A stretch of 38,592 bases of DNA from Thiotrichales bacterium (GCA_016744475.1 JADGEH010000040.1:1-38592); one strand, 5' to 3'; positions 17,205 through 26,520 are shown, numbered from the stretch's first letter. Numbers and translations: made by a program. The notes: generated from the sequence alone by a model not told the origin.

Positions 17205-19516
17205 ATGCGAATAGCCCCTCATTTCAACAAGCTGTCCAAGCCTATCAACACGGCCAACAACAACGTGCTTTACAGCTCTGTGAGTCTATTCTTAAAAGCC
17301 AACCACGCCATGCGGATACTTTGCATTTATCCGGCATCTTACTCGCGCAGCAAAAACAATGGTCTGAGGCTGAAATACGGGTGCAAAAAGCCATTAAAGC
17401 CCAGCGTAAAACAGCTGTATTTCACAATACGCTAGGCAATATTTTGCAACAACAACAACAATGGGAGGCGGCAAAAACCAGCTATCAACAAGCCTTGCGT
17501 CTATCACCTAAACTCTTTGATGCGCAACATAATTTAGGTGAAATGTTTCGTAAACTGGGTGATATACCCAAAGCTGAACAATGTTTTCGTAAAGCCCTTA
17601 AAATCAACTCAGATTATCCTGATGCCTTAAATGGGCTGGGTGGTGTTTATCGAGACACCGGACAAACAGAGAAAGCCCTTAGACATTATCAAAAGCTGGT
17701 GCAACATCATCCTCATTTTATTGCAGGTCATTACAACTTAGGTTTGTTATATCAAGAACAAGAACATTGGACGCAGGCACTGGAATGCTTTGAACACACT
17801 TTTAAACTCAATCCAGATCATGCTGATGCTTATGTACATGCGAGTGAAGTGTGCTTAGCTTTAAAAAAACTTGATCTGACGATGAACTACTTACAGATAG
17901 TGACTAAACTCCAACCTAAACGGTTTGATAGGCAGTTTAAACTAGCACAGTTTTTCGAAGCGCATAATTTTATACCTGAGGCTATAGAACGCTATCATAT
18001 TGCACTTCAATTAGAACCTGAGGATGCAACAGCATGGAATAACTTAGGCAGTATTTATCACACAAAAGGGCAATTAAAAAAAGCGCTATCGTGTTTTCAG
18101 CGTGCTCTAGATTATGTGGGAGCTTTATCTGATAGTACATTAAACTTTATGATATACAATAATATTGGAAACAGTGAATTAGCCAGAGGGGATATTAAAA
18201 CTGCATTGCAAGCCTATAAAAAAGCATTAGAATTTAAGCCTCATAGTGTGACCGTACATAGCAATTTATTATTAGCCTTGCATTATTCTGATACCAGTTC
18301 TCGAACTCACATTTTTTCATATACTCAAAGTTTTCAAAAACATTGTGTATCATCTATTTCTCCTTTATCACATTCATCTCATACCTTTCATCAACCATTA
18401 CGTATAGCTTATTTATCTGAAGACTTTCGCAGTCATTCAGTCGCCTATTTTATGGAAGGCATTTTAAAACATCATCACCATCCACAATTTGAAACTTTTA
18501 TTTACATGTATTCATTGTTTGAAGATAGCACCAGTGAGCACTTGAAAAAGTATGTGCCACATTGGTTGAATTGCGCTCATTGGAGTGATGAGCAATTAAT
18601 GCAACAGATTCAGGCTGATGAGATTGATATTTTGGTGGATTTAGGCGGGCATACTGGAAATAACAAATTAACGCTATTAGCTCATAAACCTGCACCTATA
18701 CAAATGAGCTATCTAGGCTATCCTGATACCACAGGGCTTAGCAGCATAGATTATCGTATTGCTGATCGTTATACAGAGCCAGAAGAAGCGCAAGCCTATA
18801 GCAGTGAAACCCTATTGCGTATGCCGCATAGTTATTTTTGTTACACACCAGCCCCACAAGCTTTGGATTTAGCAGTCGGTGAAGCACCCTGCTTAAAAAA
18901 CACCTATATTACTTTTGGCTCATTTAATAATTACCAAAAAATCAATGATTTCACCTTGAGTTTATGGGCTGATGTGTTACATGCCGTGCCGCATTCTCGG
19001 TTGTTCTTAAAAACCAAAAGTTTTAATGATGAGGAGACTCAACAAGCCTGTTTAGCTCGCTTTCAAGCTTGTGGTATAGCTGCTGAACGTATCATGATGG
19101 TGCCTTTTGCAGACTCTTTAGTCGAGCATTTAACTTTATATCAACAAGTGGACATGTGTCTTGATACCTATCCTTATCAGGGTGCCACTACCACCTGTGA
19201 AGCCCTATGGATGGGCGTGCCAGTGTTGAGTTTACAAGGCAGCACACATGTGGCGCGTGTCGGACAGAGCTTATTAAGCACTATAGGCTTAGCTGAATGG
19301 GCAGTTGAAACACGCGAAACTTTTATTGAAAAAGCCCGTTTTTATGCGAATGATTTACTCTCTTTAGAGGCTTTACGGCAGTCTATTCGCGAACGCTTAC
19401 AGCACTCTCCACTGATGCAAGCTCAAGCTTTTACTCGTGATTTAGAAGCGCTATACATACAAGTTGTTAATACTGCTGTTCAACAACAAGAGGGTGCTGA
19501 AAATCAACAATTTTAA
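17201..19516 (+). CDS. TPR-containing O-GlcNAc-transferase-like (SPINDLY/GT41) protein, paralogue 2
   Basis: 771 aa, starting within the stop of paralogue 1 (ATGA). It has a longer TPR region (about residues 5-360, with units such as AVFHNTLGNILQQQQQWEAA, ALNGLGGVYRDTGQTEKAL and ATAWNNLGSIYHTKGQLKKA). The GT41 catalytic part holds LRIAYLSEDFRSHSVAYFM near 400, ILVDLGGHTGNNKLTLLAHK, SYLGYPDTTGLSSIDYRIAD, FGSFNNYQKI near 572, MCLDTYPYQGATTTCEALWM and VARVGQSLLSTIGL. The catalytic halves of the two proteins are clearly paralogous, and the extra TPRs suggest different targets. A pilin gene follows about 190 nt downstream, a candidate substrate. Translational coupling implies matched amounts of both enzymes. 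Confidence 0.88.
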   Translation: MNANSPSFQQAVQAYQHGQQQRALQLCESILKSQPRHADTLHLSGILLAQQKQWSEAEIRVQKAIKAQRKTAVFHNTLGNILQQQQQWEAAKTSYQQALRLSPKLFDAQHNLGEMFRKLGDIPKAEQCFRKALKINSDYPDALNGLGGVYRDTGQTEKALRHYQKLVQHHPHFIAGHYNLGLLYQEQEHWTQALECFEHTFKLNPDHADAYVHASEVCLALKKLDLTMNYLQIVTKLQPKRFDRQFKLAQFFEAHNFIPEAIERYHIALQLEPEDATAWNNLGSIYHTKGQLKKALSCFQRALDYVGALSDSTLNFMIYNNIGNSELARGDIKTALQAYKKALEFKPHSVTVHSNLLLALHYSDTSSRTHIFSYTQSFQKHCVSSISPLSHSSHTFHQPLRIAYLSEDFRSHSVAYFMEGILKHHHHPQFETFIYMYSLFEDSTSEHLKKYVPHWLNCAHWSDEQLMQQIQADEIDILVDLGGHTGNNKLTLLAHKPAPIQMSYLGYPDTTGLSSIDYRIADRYTEPEEAQAYSSETLLRMPHSYFCYTPAPQALDLAVGEAPCLKNTYITFGSFNNYQKINDFTLSLWADVLHAVPHSRLFLKTKSFNDEETQQACLARFQACGIAAERIMMVPFADSLVEHLTLYQQVDMCLDTYPYQGATTTCEALWMGVPVLSLQGSTHVARVGQSLLSTIGLAEWAVETRETFIEKARFYANDLLSLEALRQSIRERLQHSPLMQAQAFTRDLEALYIQVVNTAVQQQEGAENQQF

Positions 19517-19597
19517 GCCGCCTAAATCCTTCATGTATAGAAAAAATAGGTTTATACTTTAAGTACTTAAGGTTCTAAGCGATGAACTTCCAAAGAC

Positions 19598-19613
19598 TGG
19601 CATACAATATGCG
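19598..19613 (+). promoter_or_regulatory. Putative sigma-54 (RpoN) promoter of the pilin gene
   Basis: TGGCAT-ACAAT-ATGCG fits the -24/-12 consensus TGGCAC-N5-TTGC, with GG and GC exactly ten bases apart. It lies about 90 nt before the pilin start. In pseudomonads and relatives the major pilin gene is transcribed by RpoN with PilS/PilR, so position and gene type agree. Not tested experimentally. Confidence 0.6.
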
Positions 19614-19702
19614 CTAAAGCCCCCAAGAAAAAACAAATATAGACTTTTCAGGCATTAGCTTACAGAAATGAAAACCGCAGCTCTTTTGAAGAGGAAGCAA
19701 GC

Positions 19703-20152
19703 ATGAAAAAATTCCAAACAGGTTTTACTATTGTTGAATTAATGATCGTGGTAGCGGTTATTGGTGTGCTGGCCTCTATTGCTATGCCCATTTATAGTGA
19801 TTATGTCAATCGTGGTAAAGTCTCCGAAGCAGTGCAATTACTGGGAGGCTTACGTATACCCATGCAAGAATTCTATATGGCTCGAGGGACTTGGCCTACA
19901 ATACAAGAAGTGGGTGGTAAATCATCAGGCACTTATGTTGAAAAAATTGAATCATCCTCTGAACCCGATAATCTCTATATTGAAGCCACATTGCGTGGGC
20001 AATCTGGTAGCTCGGTTTTGGGTGGGAAACAACTGCGCATGGTTTTTTTTCAACAAAGTAGAACTTGGAATTGGCTATGTACAACAGACGATACGACAAA
20101 TCCCATTGATGATCGGCTTTTACCTTCCTCTTGCAAACCGGATACACAATGA
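19703..20152 (+). CDS. Type IV pilin (PilA/PilE-like)
   Basis: 149 aa major- or minor-pilin-like protein. GAGGAAG precedes the ATG. The prepilin leader MKKFQTG is cut before FTIVELMIVVAVIGVLASIA, giving a mature N-terminus of N-methyl-Phe with the conserved Glu at position 5. The hydrophobic helix is followed by IYSDYVNRGKVSEAV, typical of the alpha-helical spine. Two cysteines near the end (LCTTDDTTN and SSCKPD) can close the D-region loop. The head has several Ser/Thr-rich stretches (SSGTYVEKIESSSE, GQSGSS) that could carry glycans. No terminator is obvious in the 136 nt before the convergent hslR. Confidence 0.92.
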   Translation: MKKFQTGFTIVELMIVVAVIGVLASIAMPIYSDYVNRGKVSEAVQLLGGLRIPMQEFYMARGTWPTIQEVGGKSSGTYVEKIESSSEPDNLYIEATLRGQSGSSVLGGKQLRMVFFQQSRTWNWLCTTDDTTNPIDDRLLPSSCKPDTQ

Positions 20153-20288
20153 TAAAAAGTATCTTTTCTTAAAATGTGCAATCTATACCAAAAGCTTGAA
20201 AAGTAGATTGATAATCATCTAATAGAAACATTCCTTCTAATTTTATCAATCACCCGCCTTAACATTCCTGCCAAATACTCATCAGCAT

Positions 20289-20690
20289 CTAATCCAACGG
20301 TTGTTCCGTAAAACGCCGAATTAAACGGCGATTTTTTTTGGTGGGACGACCGCTACCGCGTGGTAGCATGTGCACCTGCGTTTTTCGTTCTTCCGTCTGC
20401 TTTTCACGTTGCTCAATACTGGCTTGTGTTTCCTCATATAATAATTGCGCCTCGCAAGCAGGACGGCGCTGATCAGACACCCCTTGCACGATCACTTCAC
20501 GCTCGACCATACCAATGCGAATACTTAAACACTGCCCAATACGTGCTTCGCGGGACGGCTTAAAGCGCTTGCCATCCACATGTATCTTCCCGCCATTAAT
20601 GGCATCAATCGCAAGATTGCGGGTTTTAAAAAATCGTGCTGCCCATAACCACTTATCCAGGCGCACTTTTTTCTCATTATTTGGCGGCAT
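20289..20690 (-). CDS. hslR: Heat-shock protein Hsp15 (HslR), S4-domain ribosome-recycling factor
   Basis: 133 aa RNA-binding protein. In E. coli Hsp15 binds 50S subunits carrying a stalled nascent chain. The S4 domain VRLDKWLWAARFFKTRNLA is at residues 9-27 with KIHVDGKRFKPSREARIG following. The C-terminus is basic (GRPTKKNRRLIRRF). A strong AGGAGGG lies before the ATG on the coding strand. It is 12 nt downstream of the ABC ATPase gene, so it is the last gene of a tsaB-ABC-hslR unit. Confidence 0.93.
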   Translation of the reverse strand: MPPNNEKKVRLDKWLWAARFFKTRNLAIDAINGGKIHVDGKRFKPSREARIGQCLSIRIGMVEREVIVQGVSDQRRPACEAQLLYEETQASIEQREKQTEERKTQVHMLPRGSGRPTKKNRRLIRRFTEQPLD

Positions 20691-20702
20691 ACGCCCTCCT
20701 GT

Positions 20703-21650
20703 TCAACTTAAACGATGACAACTCGCTGCATGTTGTTCATTGATGTCTGTAATATTGGGTGCCACACGCTCGCAAAGTTCCAAGCGCACTGGGCAGCGGG
20801 TGCAAAAACGGCATCCCATAGGATAATCAGCAGGTGCAGGTACAGTGCCCTCAATCGGTTCTAGCACCGCTTGTCCGGGACGCGGTAAAGAATTCAGCAA
20901 CGCCTGCGTGTAAGGATGTTGTGGATGTTTGAATAAATCATGTACCGGTGCATTTTCCACCATTTCCCCCGCATACATCACCAACACCCGCTGGGCAAAA
21001 TGAGCAACAACACCCAGATTATGCGTAATCAACAAAATCGCCATGCCCATTTCCGCTTGCAAAGCTTGCAATAAATCCAAAATTTGCGCCTGAATGGTGA
21101 CATCCAAGGCCGTCGTCGGTTCATCAGCGATTAACACTTGTGGTTTACAGGCCAAGGCCATGGCGATCATCACCCGCTGTTTCATACCGCCGGATAATTC
21201 ATGTGGATATTGATCAATGCGCTTATCCGCCATCGCAATACCGACTTTATCCAACAAACTCAAAGTTTGTCGCCGTGCTTCGGCTTTATCATGCGTTTGA
21301 TGACGTAGTAGCACCTCAGCTATTTGTTGACCGACAGTAAACACAGGATTCAGTGAAGTCATGGGTTCTTGAAACACCATACTGATGCGTTGACCACGCA
21401 GAGTTTGATAAATGTTTTCAGGCAGTTGAGTGAGTTCCTGGCCTTCCAATTGAATACTGCCTTGCGCGATGCGTCCAGGCTTTTCCAACAACCCCATAAT
21501 CGCTAATGCGGTGACAGATTTACCACAGCCCGATTCCCCGACCAAAGCCAGGGTTTCCCCCTTATCCAGCGAAAAATTCACATTGCGCACCACAGAGGCT
21601 TGCTCAGCAGCAAAATTAATATGCAGGTTTTGTACGTTAAGTAGAGACAT
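20703..21650 (-). CDS. DppD/OppD-type peptide ABC transporter ATP-binding protein (orphan)
   Basis: The start is set at 21650 ([17 protein letters not shown]), eight bases after the tsaB stop, with AGGA inside the tsaB end as the likely ribosome site. The frame is open to 21866 but that part overlaps tsaB and is not protein-like. 315 aa. Walker A GESGCGKS is near residue 38, followed by the Q-loop [14 protein letters not shown], the signature [15 protein letters not shown], Walker [15 protein letters not shown] and H-loop LLITHNLG. The C-terminal oligopeptide-type extension has the Cys-rich [15 protein letters not shown]. Family members import di- or oligopeptides or nickel. No permease or binding protein is adjacent, so it must work with genes elsewhere. 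Confidence 0.9.
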   Translation of the reverse strand: MSLLNVQNLHINFAAEQASVVRNVNFSLDKGETLALVGESGCGKSVTALAIMGLLEKPGRIAQGSIQLEGQELTQLPENIYQTLRGQRISMVFQEPMTSLNPVFTVGQQIAEVLLRHQTHDKAEARRQTLSLLDKVGIAMADKRIDQYPHELSGGMKQRVMIAMALACKPQVLIADEPTTALDVTIQAQILDLLQALQAEMGMAILLITHNLGVVAHFAQRVLVMYAGEMVENAPVHDLFKHPQHPYTQALLNSLPRPGQAVLEPIEGTVPAPADYPMGCRFCTRCPVRLELCERVAPNITDINEQHAASCHRLS

Positions 21651-21658
21651 GGTGCAGA

Positions 21659-22342
21659 TTATATCCTGTGAGTAACTTGATTGCGTAAATACACAGGCAA
21701 CGCTTGTGCGGCAGTCACGCCCAAACCTTGTTGCAAGGCCGTTGTCGCCAACGGCAACAACGCTTCGGCTTGAGAATAACGCAGCACAGGCACTTGTCCT
21801 GATGCTTGTTGCACACGTTTGGCTAATGCGGGATAGGCGGCCCAAGCCGTGCCCACTGCAAGCCATTGAGAGCTTGAAAAAGCGGCTAAATCCACAGCTT
21901 CAGGCAGACTTAAATGCTCTTCATCCTGCACTTCAACAATGCCTTGTGCATTGCGTGTAAAGCGACCCCAATACACCTCCGCCATACGTGCATCCAACGC
22001 CGCTAACACCTGTTCTCCATCAAATTCTTGCACCGCCGCTTGCGCCAGAGCCGCCAACGAAGAAATAGGCAAAGCGGGAATATCCGCTGCCAATGCCACG
22101 CCTTGTGCCACGCCACAAGCGATGCGCAAGCCCGTAAAACTGCCAGGCCCGCGTCCAAACGCCACCGCGTCTAATTGCCGTGGCGTGAGTCCCGCTTCCG
22201 CTAACAACGCTTCAGCCATCGGCAATAATAATTCCGCATGACGGCGCGGTGCCCATTCACTCCGCGCCTGGATGTCTGTCCCACATAAGAGAGCGCAAGA
22301 GCATTGCTCAGTCGAGGTATCTAAAGTCAGAATATGCATCAT
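21659..22342 (-). CDS. tsaB: TsaB, tRNA threonylcarbamoyladenosine (t6A) synthesis protein
   Basis: 227 aa ASKHA-fold partner of TsaD and TsaE in t6A37 formation on tRNAs reading ANN codons. It starts MMHILTLDTSTEQCSCALL. Conserved parts are RHAELLLPMAEALLAEAGL, VAFGRGPGSFTGLRIACGVAQGVAL, VLAALDARMAEVYWG and the C-terminal QALPVYLRNQV. AAGG lies a few bases upstream on the coding strand. First gene of the minus-strand trio with the DppD-type ATPase and hslR. Confidence 0.95.
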   Translation of the reverse strand: MMHILTLDTSTEQCSCALLCGTDIQARSEWAPRRHAELLLPMAEALLAEAGLTPRQLDAVAFGRGPGSFTGLRIACGVAQGVALAADIPALPISSLAALAQAAVQEFDGEQVLAALDARMAEVYWGRFTRNAQGIVEVQDEEHLSLPEAVDLAAFSSSQWLAVGTAWAAYPALAKRVQQASGQVPVLRYSQAEALLPLATTALQQGLGVTAAQALPVYLRNQVTHRI

Positions 22343-22363
22343 GAATGGCCTTATGTTGTCCTA

Positions 22364-22430
22364 AGAAGCTGTTTAGAAAATAGATGCCGTAGCGAAGTGA
22401 AGTGGGTTTGAGCGGTTTTTTTTCATGATT
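22364..22430. repeat. Possible single-arm relative of the 163-nt palindrome
   Basis: In the tsaB/proC gap, GATGCCGTAGCGAAG then AGTGGGTTTGAG and a T-run followed by C resembles the minus-strand right arm of the 11170-11332 element (GGCATCGTAGCGAAA, GTGTGGTTTTGAGG, T-run, CGG). No matching second arm is seen close by, so this may be a broken copy. Judged by eye only. Confidence 0.35.
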
Positions 22431-22537
22431 TGAGCCTAATATGACACCACTTATCAGCATCGCTGAAAACCCTTTATAGCTCCATGCTTTGAGAATTTGT
22501 ATACTTGTGAGTTTTTCACATCAGAATACCAGAGCCT

Positions 22538-23395
22538 ATGAATAACGCACACACTCAGCTTGAATGGAAATCCCTGCAAAACAGCCGCATCAGCTTCATT
22601 GGCGGCGGCAACATGACCCTCAGCTTGATCGGCGGGTTGCTCAACAACGGCATTGATGCGGCACAATTGCGAGTCGCGGATGTGAATCCGCAACCGTTGG
22701 TCGCGGCGCACTTTCCCGTTGAAATTCACACCGATAACCGTGAAGTCTTAGAACACGCCGATGTTGTGGTGTTGGCGGTGAAACCTCAAGTGCTGCCCGA
22801 AGTGAGTAAAGCGCTGGCGGCGCACATTCCACACACCGCCCCTTTATTTATTAGTATTGCGGCGGGCATTCAATCCACGGATTTACAACGTTGGCTAGGC
22901 GCGCAGGTGCCGATAGTCCGCGTGATGCCGAATACGCCGGCTTTAGTCCAAAGTGGTGCTTCGGCTTTATTTGCGGGTGCGCAAGTCAGTGCCGAGCAAA
23001 AAGCCATGACTGAAACCATTTTACGCGCCGTCGGTATGACAGTGTGGCTGGACGATGAACAGCTCATGGATGCTGTGACGGCTTTATCGGGCAGTGGGCC
23101 GGCTTACTTTTTCTTGATCATGGAAGTGATGGAGCAAGCGGCGCTCAAACTGGGTTTGCCGGCGGAACAGGCACGTTTGCTAACGCTGCAAACTGCCTTT
23201 GGCGCGGCTAAAATGGCGCTCGAAAGTCGAGAAGATGCAGCCACTTTACGCGCCCGTGTGACTTCTAAAGGCGGTACCACTGAAGAAGCGATTAAAGTGT
23301 TGCAAGAACATGATTTGCAATCAATCTTCGATCAGGCAATGACGGCTGCACAGCAGCGTTCTATGGCCTTAGCTAAAGATTTAGGAGAGGTCTGA
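22538..23395 (+). CDS. proC: Pyrroline-5-carboxylate reductase ProC
   Basis: Last step of proline synthesis, NAD(P)H-dependent reduction of pyrroline-5-carboxylate. 285 aa. The N-terminal Rossmann motif is ISFIGGGNMTLSLIGGLL near residue 18. VVVLAVKPQVLPEV, PIVRVMPNTPALVQSGAS, TALSGSGPAYFFLIMEVME and VTSKGGTTEEAIKVL follow. The position normally occupied by Ala in GGGNMAxA is Thr here. The stop overlaps the yggT start (TGATG), as in the common proC-yggT order. Confidence 0.96.
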   Translation: MNNAHTQLEWKSLQNSRISFIGGGNMTLSLIGGLLNNGIDAAQLRVADVNPQPLVAAHFPVEIHTDNREVLEHADVVVLAVKPQVLPEVSKALAAHIPHTAPLFISIAAGIQSTDLQRWLGAQVPIVRVMPNTPALVQSGASALFAGAQVSAEQKAMTETILRAVGMTVWLDDEQLMDAVTALSGSGPAYFFLIMEVMEQAALKLGLPAEQARLLTLQTAFGAAKMALESREDAATLRARVTSKGGTTEEAIKVLQEHDLQSIFDQAMTAAQQRSMALAKDLGEV

Positions 23396-23961
23396 TGGGG
23401 TATCTAGGGCAAGCAGGCGCATTTTTGGTCGATGTCTTTTTTGGCATTGCGATTTTTATTTTAATGCTGCGGTTTTTAATGCAATTCACTAATGCGGGGT
23501 TTAATCACCCCATTACGCAATTTTTATATCAAGCGACGAATCCTGTCTTGCGGCCCGTGCAAGCGTTTATTCCGCGCTGGGGGCGCATTGATCTGGCTTG
23601 CTTAGTCTTGATGTTGGCATTGAAAATATTGTCAGTGATGTTGATTGGGTTATTGATGGGGCACATTCCCAGCGTGCCTGGTCTGCTGCTGCTGGCGATA
23701 GCGGATTTATTCAGCACTTTAATTTATGTGCTGATATTTGCCATCATTATTCAGATCATTTTTAGTTGGATGAATCCTGACCCGTATAATCCTGTATATA
23801 GTTTTGTTTCGCGTCTAACGGAACCTTTGAGCACCCCGGTACGTCGCCGTGTTCCACCTTTTCATGGCATTGACTTTTCGCCTTTAATCGTCATTGTGCT
23901 GCTGCAACTGACCTTGATTTTGGTCGCGCAACCGCTGACACATTTGGGGCAAAGTCTGTAA
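23395..23961 (+). CDS. yggT: YggT family integral membrane protein
   Basis: 188 aa with about four to five membrane segments and two YGGT repeats: the first around LMLRFLMQF with FLYQATNPVLRPVQAFIPRWG, the second around IIIQIIFSWMNPDPYNPVYS with LTEPLSTPVRRRVPP and FSPLIVIVLLQL. The family is linked to osmotic stress tolerance and, in Gram-positives and plastids, to division or cytochrome assembly; the role in Proteobacteria is unclear. GGAGAGG before the ATG lies inside the proC end. Confidence 0.93.
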   Translation: MGYLGQAGAFLVDVFFGIAIFILMLRFLMQFTNAGFNHPITQFLYQATNPVLRPVQAFIPRWGRIDLACLVLMLALKILSVMLIGLLMGHIPSVPGLLLLAIADLFSTLIYVLIFAIIIQIIFSWMNPDPYNPVYSFVSRLTEPLSTPVRRRVPPFHGIDFSPLIVIVLLQLTLILVAQPLTHLGQSL

Positions 23962-24016
23962 TGTGCAGCGCTTGCTGGAGGCTACGGATGGCTGAGTCGA
24001 AGGACGCTGCCAGCCG

Positions 24017-24301
24017 ATGAGTTTTTATCACTGGCAAGACTCACAACTGTATTTAAAAGTACAAGCACAGCCGCGTGCCAGCCGCGATGCCATTGTCGGC
24101 GAGCACGGCGGACGTTTGAAAATTCGCATCACCGCCCCGCCCGTAGACGGCAAAGCCAACGCTCATTTGATTAAGTTTCTAGCTAAAACCTTTGGCGTAC
24201 CACAAAAGCAGGTGTGCTTGCTCAGCGGTGAGAGTTGTAAAGAAAAACGCTTTGTTATTCAATCACCCAGCAAATTGCCCACCGGCATTGTTGCTCCTTA
24301 A
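24017..24301 (+). CDS. yggU: YggU/DUF167 family protein
   Basis: 94 aa, the normal size. LKVQAQPRASRDAIVG, RLKIRITAPPVDGKANAHLI, VCLLSGESCKEKRFVI are diagnostic of DUF167. Function unknown; the fold is small alpha/beta. It lies 55 nt after yggT, matching the widespread proC-yggT-yggU cluster. No clear Shine-Dalgarno is visible directly before the ATG. Confidence 0.9.
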   Translation: MSFYHWQDSQLYLKVQAQPRASRDAIVGEHGGRLKIRITAPPVDGKANAHLIKFLAKTFGVPQKQVCLLSGESCKEKRFVIQSPSKLPTGIVAP

Positions 24302-24316
24302 ACATTAGAATCCTCC

Positions 24317-25294
24317 ATGAACATTTCTACGCATAATAGCGACACTCGCAGCGATATTCGCCACGATTGGACGCTTGAAGAAGTCCAAGCTTTATTTGAT
24401 AAACCGCTGTCTGATTTGATGTTTCAAGCGCAAAGCCTGCATCGGTGTTATTTTGATCCAAACCAAGTACAACTCAGTGCTTTGCTGAATATTAAAACCG
24501 GAGGTTGCCCTGAAGATTGCGCCTATTGTTCTCAAAGTGCGCGATTAGAGACGCGGATGCAGCATGAACCGCTGATGCAACGGGATACGGTGTTAGAGGC
24601 CGCCCGCCAAGCCAAAGCGCAAGGCGCTGGGCGATTTTGCATGGGAGCCGCATGGCGACGACCTAAAGGCAAAGATTTTGACACCATGCTGGACATCGTT
24701 GAAGCGGTCAAAGCCGAGGGATTAGAAACCTGCATGACGCTCGGCATGTTAGACACCGAGCAAGCCCAGCGCTTAAAACAAGCCGGATTAGATTATTACA
24801 ATCACAATTTGGACACTTCCGAGAGTTACTATCCTCAAGTCATTAGCACTCGGCAATATCAGGATCGTCTGGACACCTTGCAACATGTCCGTGATGCCGG
24901 ACTGAAAGTCTGTTGTGGCGGGATTATTGGCATGGGCGAAGATCAAATGGATCGGGCCGAATTGCTGCGCACTTTGGCAAATTTATCCGAACACCCAGAA
25001 AGTGTGCCGATTAATCAATTGGTTAAAGTCGAAGGCACGCCGTTAGCCGCTGTGGATGACATCGATCCGCTGGACATGGTGCGCTGCGTGGCTGTAGCCA
25101 GAATTCTCATGCCCCACTCTCATGTGCGCTTATCTGCGGGACGTGCGCAAATGAGCGATGCTTTGCAAACCTTATGTTTTTTAGCCGGCGCCAATTCAAT
25201 TTTTTATGGTGAAAAGCTGCTGACCACAGATAATGCCGATGTACAACGTGACCAACGTTTATTGCAGCGTTTGGGCATGAATGCAGCGATTTAA
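24317..25294 (+). CDS. bioB: Biotin synthase BioB
   Basis: Radical SAM enzyme inserting sulfur into dethiobiotin. 325 aa. The SAM-cluster motif CPEDCAYC (three Cys spaced as CxxxCxxC) is near residues 64-71. [46 protein letters not shown] and SAGRAQMSD mark the [2Fe-2S] and substrate sites. The gene begins 15 nt after yggU. Other bio genes are not in the window, so bioB is separated from the usual bio operon and sits between proC-yggTU and hemXY. Confidence 0.97.
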   Translation: MNISTHNSDTRSDIRHDWTLEEVQALFDKPLSDLMFQAQSLHRCYFDPNQVQLSALLNIKTGGCPEDCAYCSQSARLETRMQHEPLMQRDTVLEAARQAKAQGAGRFCMGAAWRRPKGKDFDTMLDIVEAVKAEGLETCMTLGMLDTEQAQRLKQAGLDYYNHNLDTSESYYPQVISTRQYQDRLDTLQHVRDAGLKVCCGGIIGMGEDQMDRAELLRTLANLSEHPESVPINQLVKVEGTPLAAVDDIDPLDMVRCVAVARILMPHSHVRLSAGRAQMSDALQTLCFLAGANSIFYGEKLLTTDNADVQRDQRLLQRLGMNAAI

Positions 25295-25344
25295 GACTTC
25301 ATTTCAAGACCTTGATACAGGCTTTAGTCACCACAGGATCACTT

Positions 25345-26520
25345 ATGAGCACCACTCCCCACCCCGACAATACTGCTGAACACACAGCCTTGTCAGAGCT
25401 TGTAGACAGCCCGTATACACCACCGCCCGCCGCAGAAACACCACCCACCCCGCCGGTTAAAAAGCGCCGACGCGGATTATGGTTATTCATTGTGTTTTTG
25501 TTGCTGATGACAGGCGGCAGCAGCTATTTTGCTTATCAACTGTGGCTACAACTTCGCATGAACCAAAGCCAACACACCACACACACCCAGCACAGCAACG
25601 CCGCCTCCGATGCCTTGCAACACAGCATCACCGCCTTACAAGAGCAATGGCAGGCCGTGCAACCCCTGCACAATGAATATCAAGAACAGATTGCCGCACT
25701 GCAACAAGAACAGCAGCAATTGCAGCAAGCCTATGTGCAGATATACAACAAGCTGCGCCGCGTCGGCGACCGTGAAGATTGGAGTATTGCAGAAGTCGGC
25801 TACTTGCTACGCATTGCTCAGCAACGTTTATCGCTGGGCAATGATGTACCTGCCGCTTTAGATGCCTTAGAAGCCGCCGATCAACGCCTACGTAGCGCGG
25901 GCCCTGTGTTTTTAAAAGTGCGCGAACAACTCGCCAAAGACATCCAGCAATTACAACGTTTAGAACCCCCCGATATCGAAGGCATCGCTTTACGTTTAGC
26001 GGGATATGCACAAAGCTCTGAAGCGCTGCCCTTGCTGCAAGGCTATGCACAACCCTCCGCTTCACCGCCTAAAGCCGCAGACCCGCCCGCTGACGACAGC
26101 CACACTTATGATTGGCAAGATATTGGGCAGACCGTTTGGGGAGAAATGCGTAAATTAGTTGTAGTTCGCTACAACGACAGCGCAGACGTGGGCTTATTAT
26201 CGCCACAACAAGGTCAGATTCTCAGTCATCATTTGCGCGTGAAACTAGACACCGCACGGTTATTAGTCTTAACCCGCGATACGGAACAATTCAAATTAGA
26301 AATCAAAGCCTTGCAAGACCGACTTAAGCGTTATTACGATTTAAATAATGTCGCTGTGCAAGCCATGCAAGCGGCTTTGAAAGACATGGAAGATATTGAA
26401 TTGCAACTCGAATTACCCGACATCTCAAAATCTCTGGCAGAACTCGAATACCTCGACAAAATCACCAGCGATGATGAGCTTTCTTTAATCAATTCAGATG
26501 CCACACAGGTGACACCATGA
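25345..26520 (+). CDS. hemX: HemX-like membrane protein (uroporphyrinogen-III methyltransferase-like family)
   Basis: 391 aa from the ATG at 25345, preceded by AGGATCACTT; an in-frame start at 25312 has no ribosome site. A proline-rich cytoplasmic N-terminus (residues 1-43) ends in KKRRRG, then a single membrane segment at about 44-65 (LWLFIVFLLLMTGGSSYFAY). A long periplasmic coiled-coil part follows, with EQWQAVQPLHNEYQEQIAAL and repeated Gln/Glu heptads. VGDREDWSIAEVGYLLRIAQ and LARLLVLTRD-type LDTARLLVLTRD match the HemX family. HemX is encoded with hemY in most gammaproteobacteria; enzyme activity is not demonstrated. The stop overlaps hemY (ATGA). Confidence 0.88.
   Translation: MSTTPHPDNTAEHTALSELVDSPYTPPPAAETPPTPPVKKRRRGLWLFIVFLLLMTGGSSYFAYQLWLQLRMNQSQHTTHTQHSNAASDALQHSITALQEQWQAVQPLHNEYQEQIAALQQEQQQLQQAYVQIYNKLRRVGDREDWSIAEVGYLLRIAQQRLSLGNDVPAALDALEAADQRLRSAGPVFLKVREQLAKDIQQLQRLEPPDIEGIALRLAGYAQSSEALPLLQGYAQPSASPPKAADPPADDSHTYDWQDIGQTVWGEMRKLVVVRYNDSADVGLLSPQQGQILSHHLRVKLDTARLLVLTRDTEQFKLEIKALQDRLKRYYDLNNVAVQAMQAALKDMEDIELQLELPDISKSLAELEYLDKITSDDELSLINSDATQVTP

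Noticed and set aside
20153..20288. Terminator after the pilin gene
   Set aside because: Only a 7-bp inverted pair (CAATCTA and TAGATTG) with an 18-nt loop and no T run was found, too weak to call.
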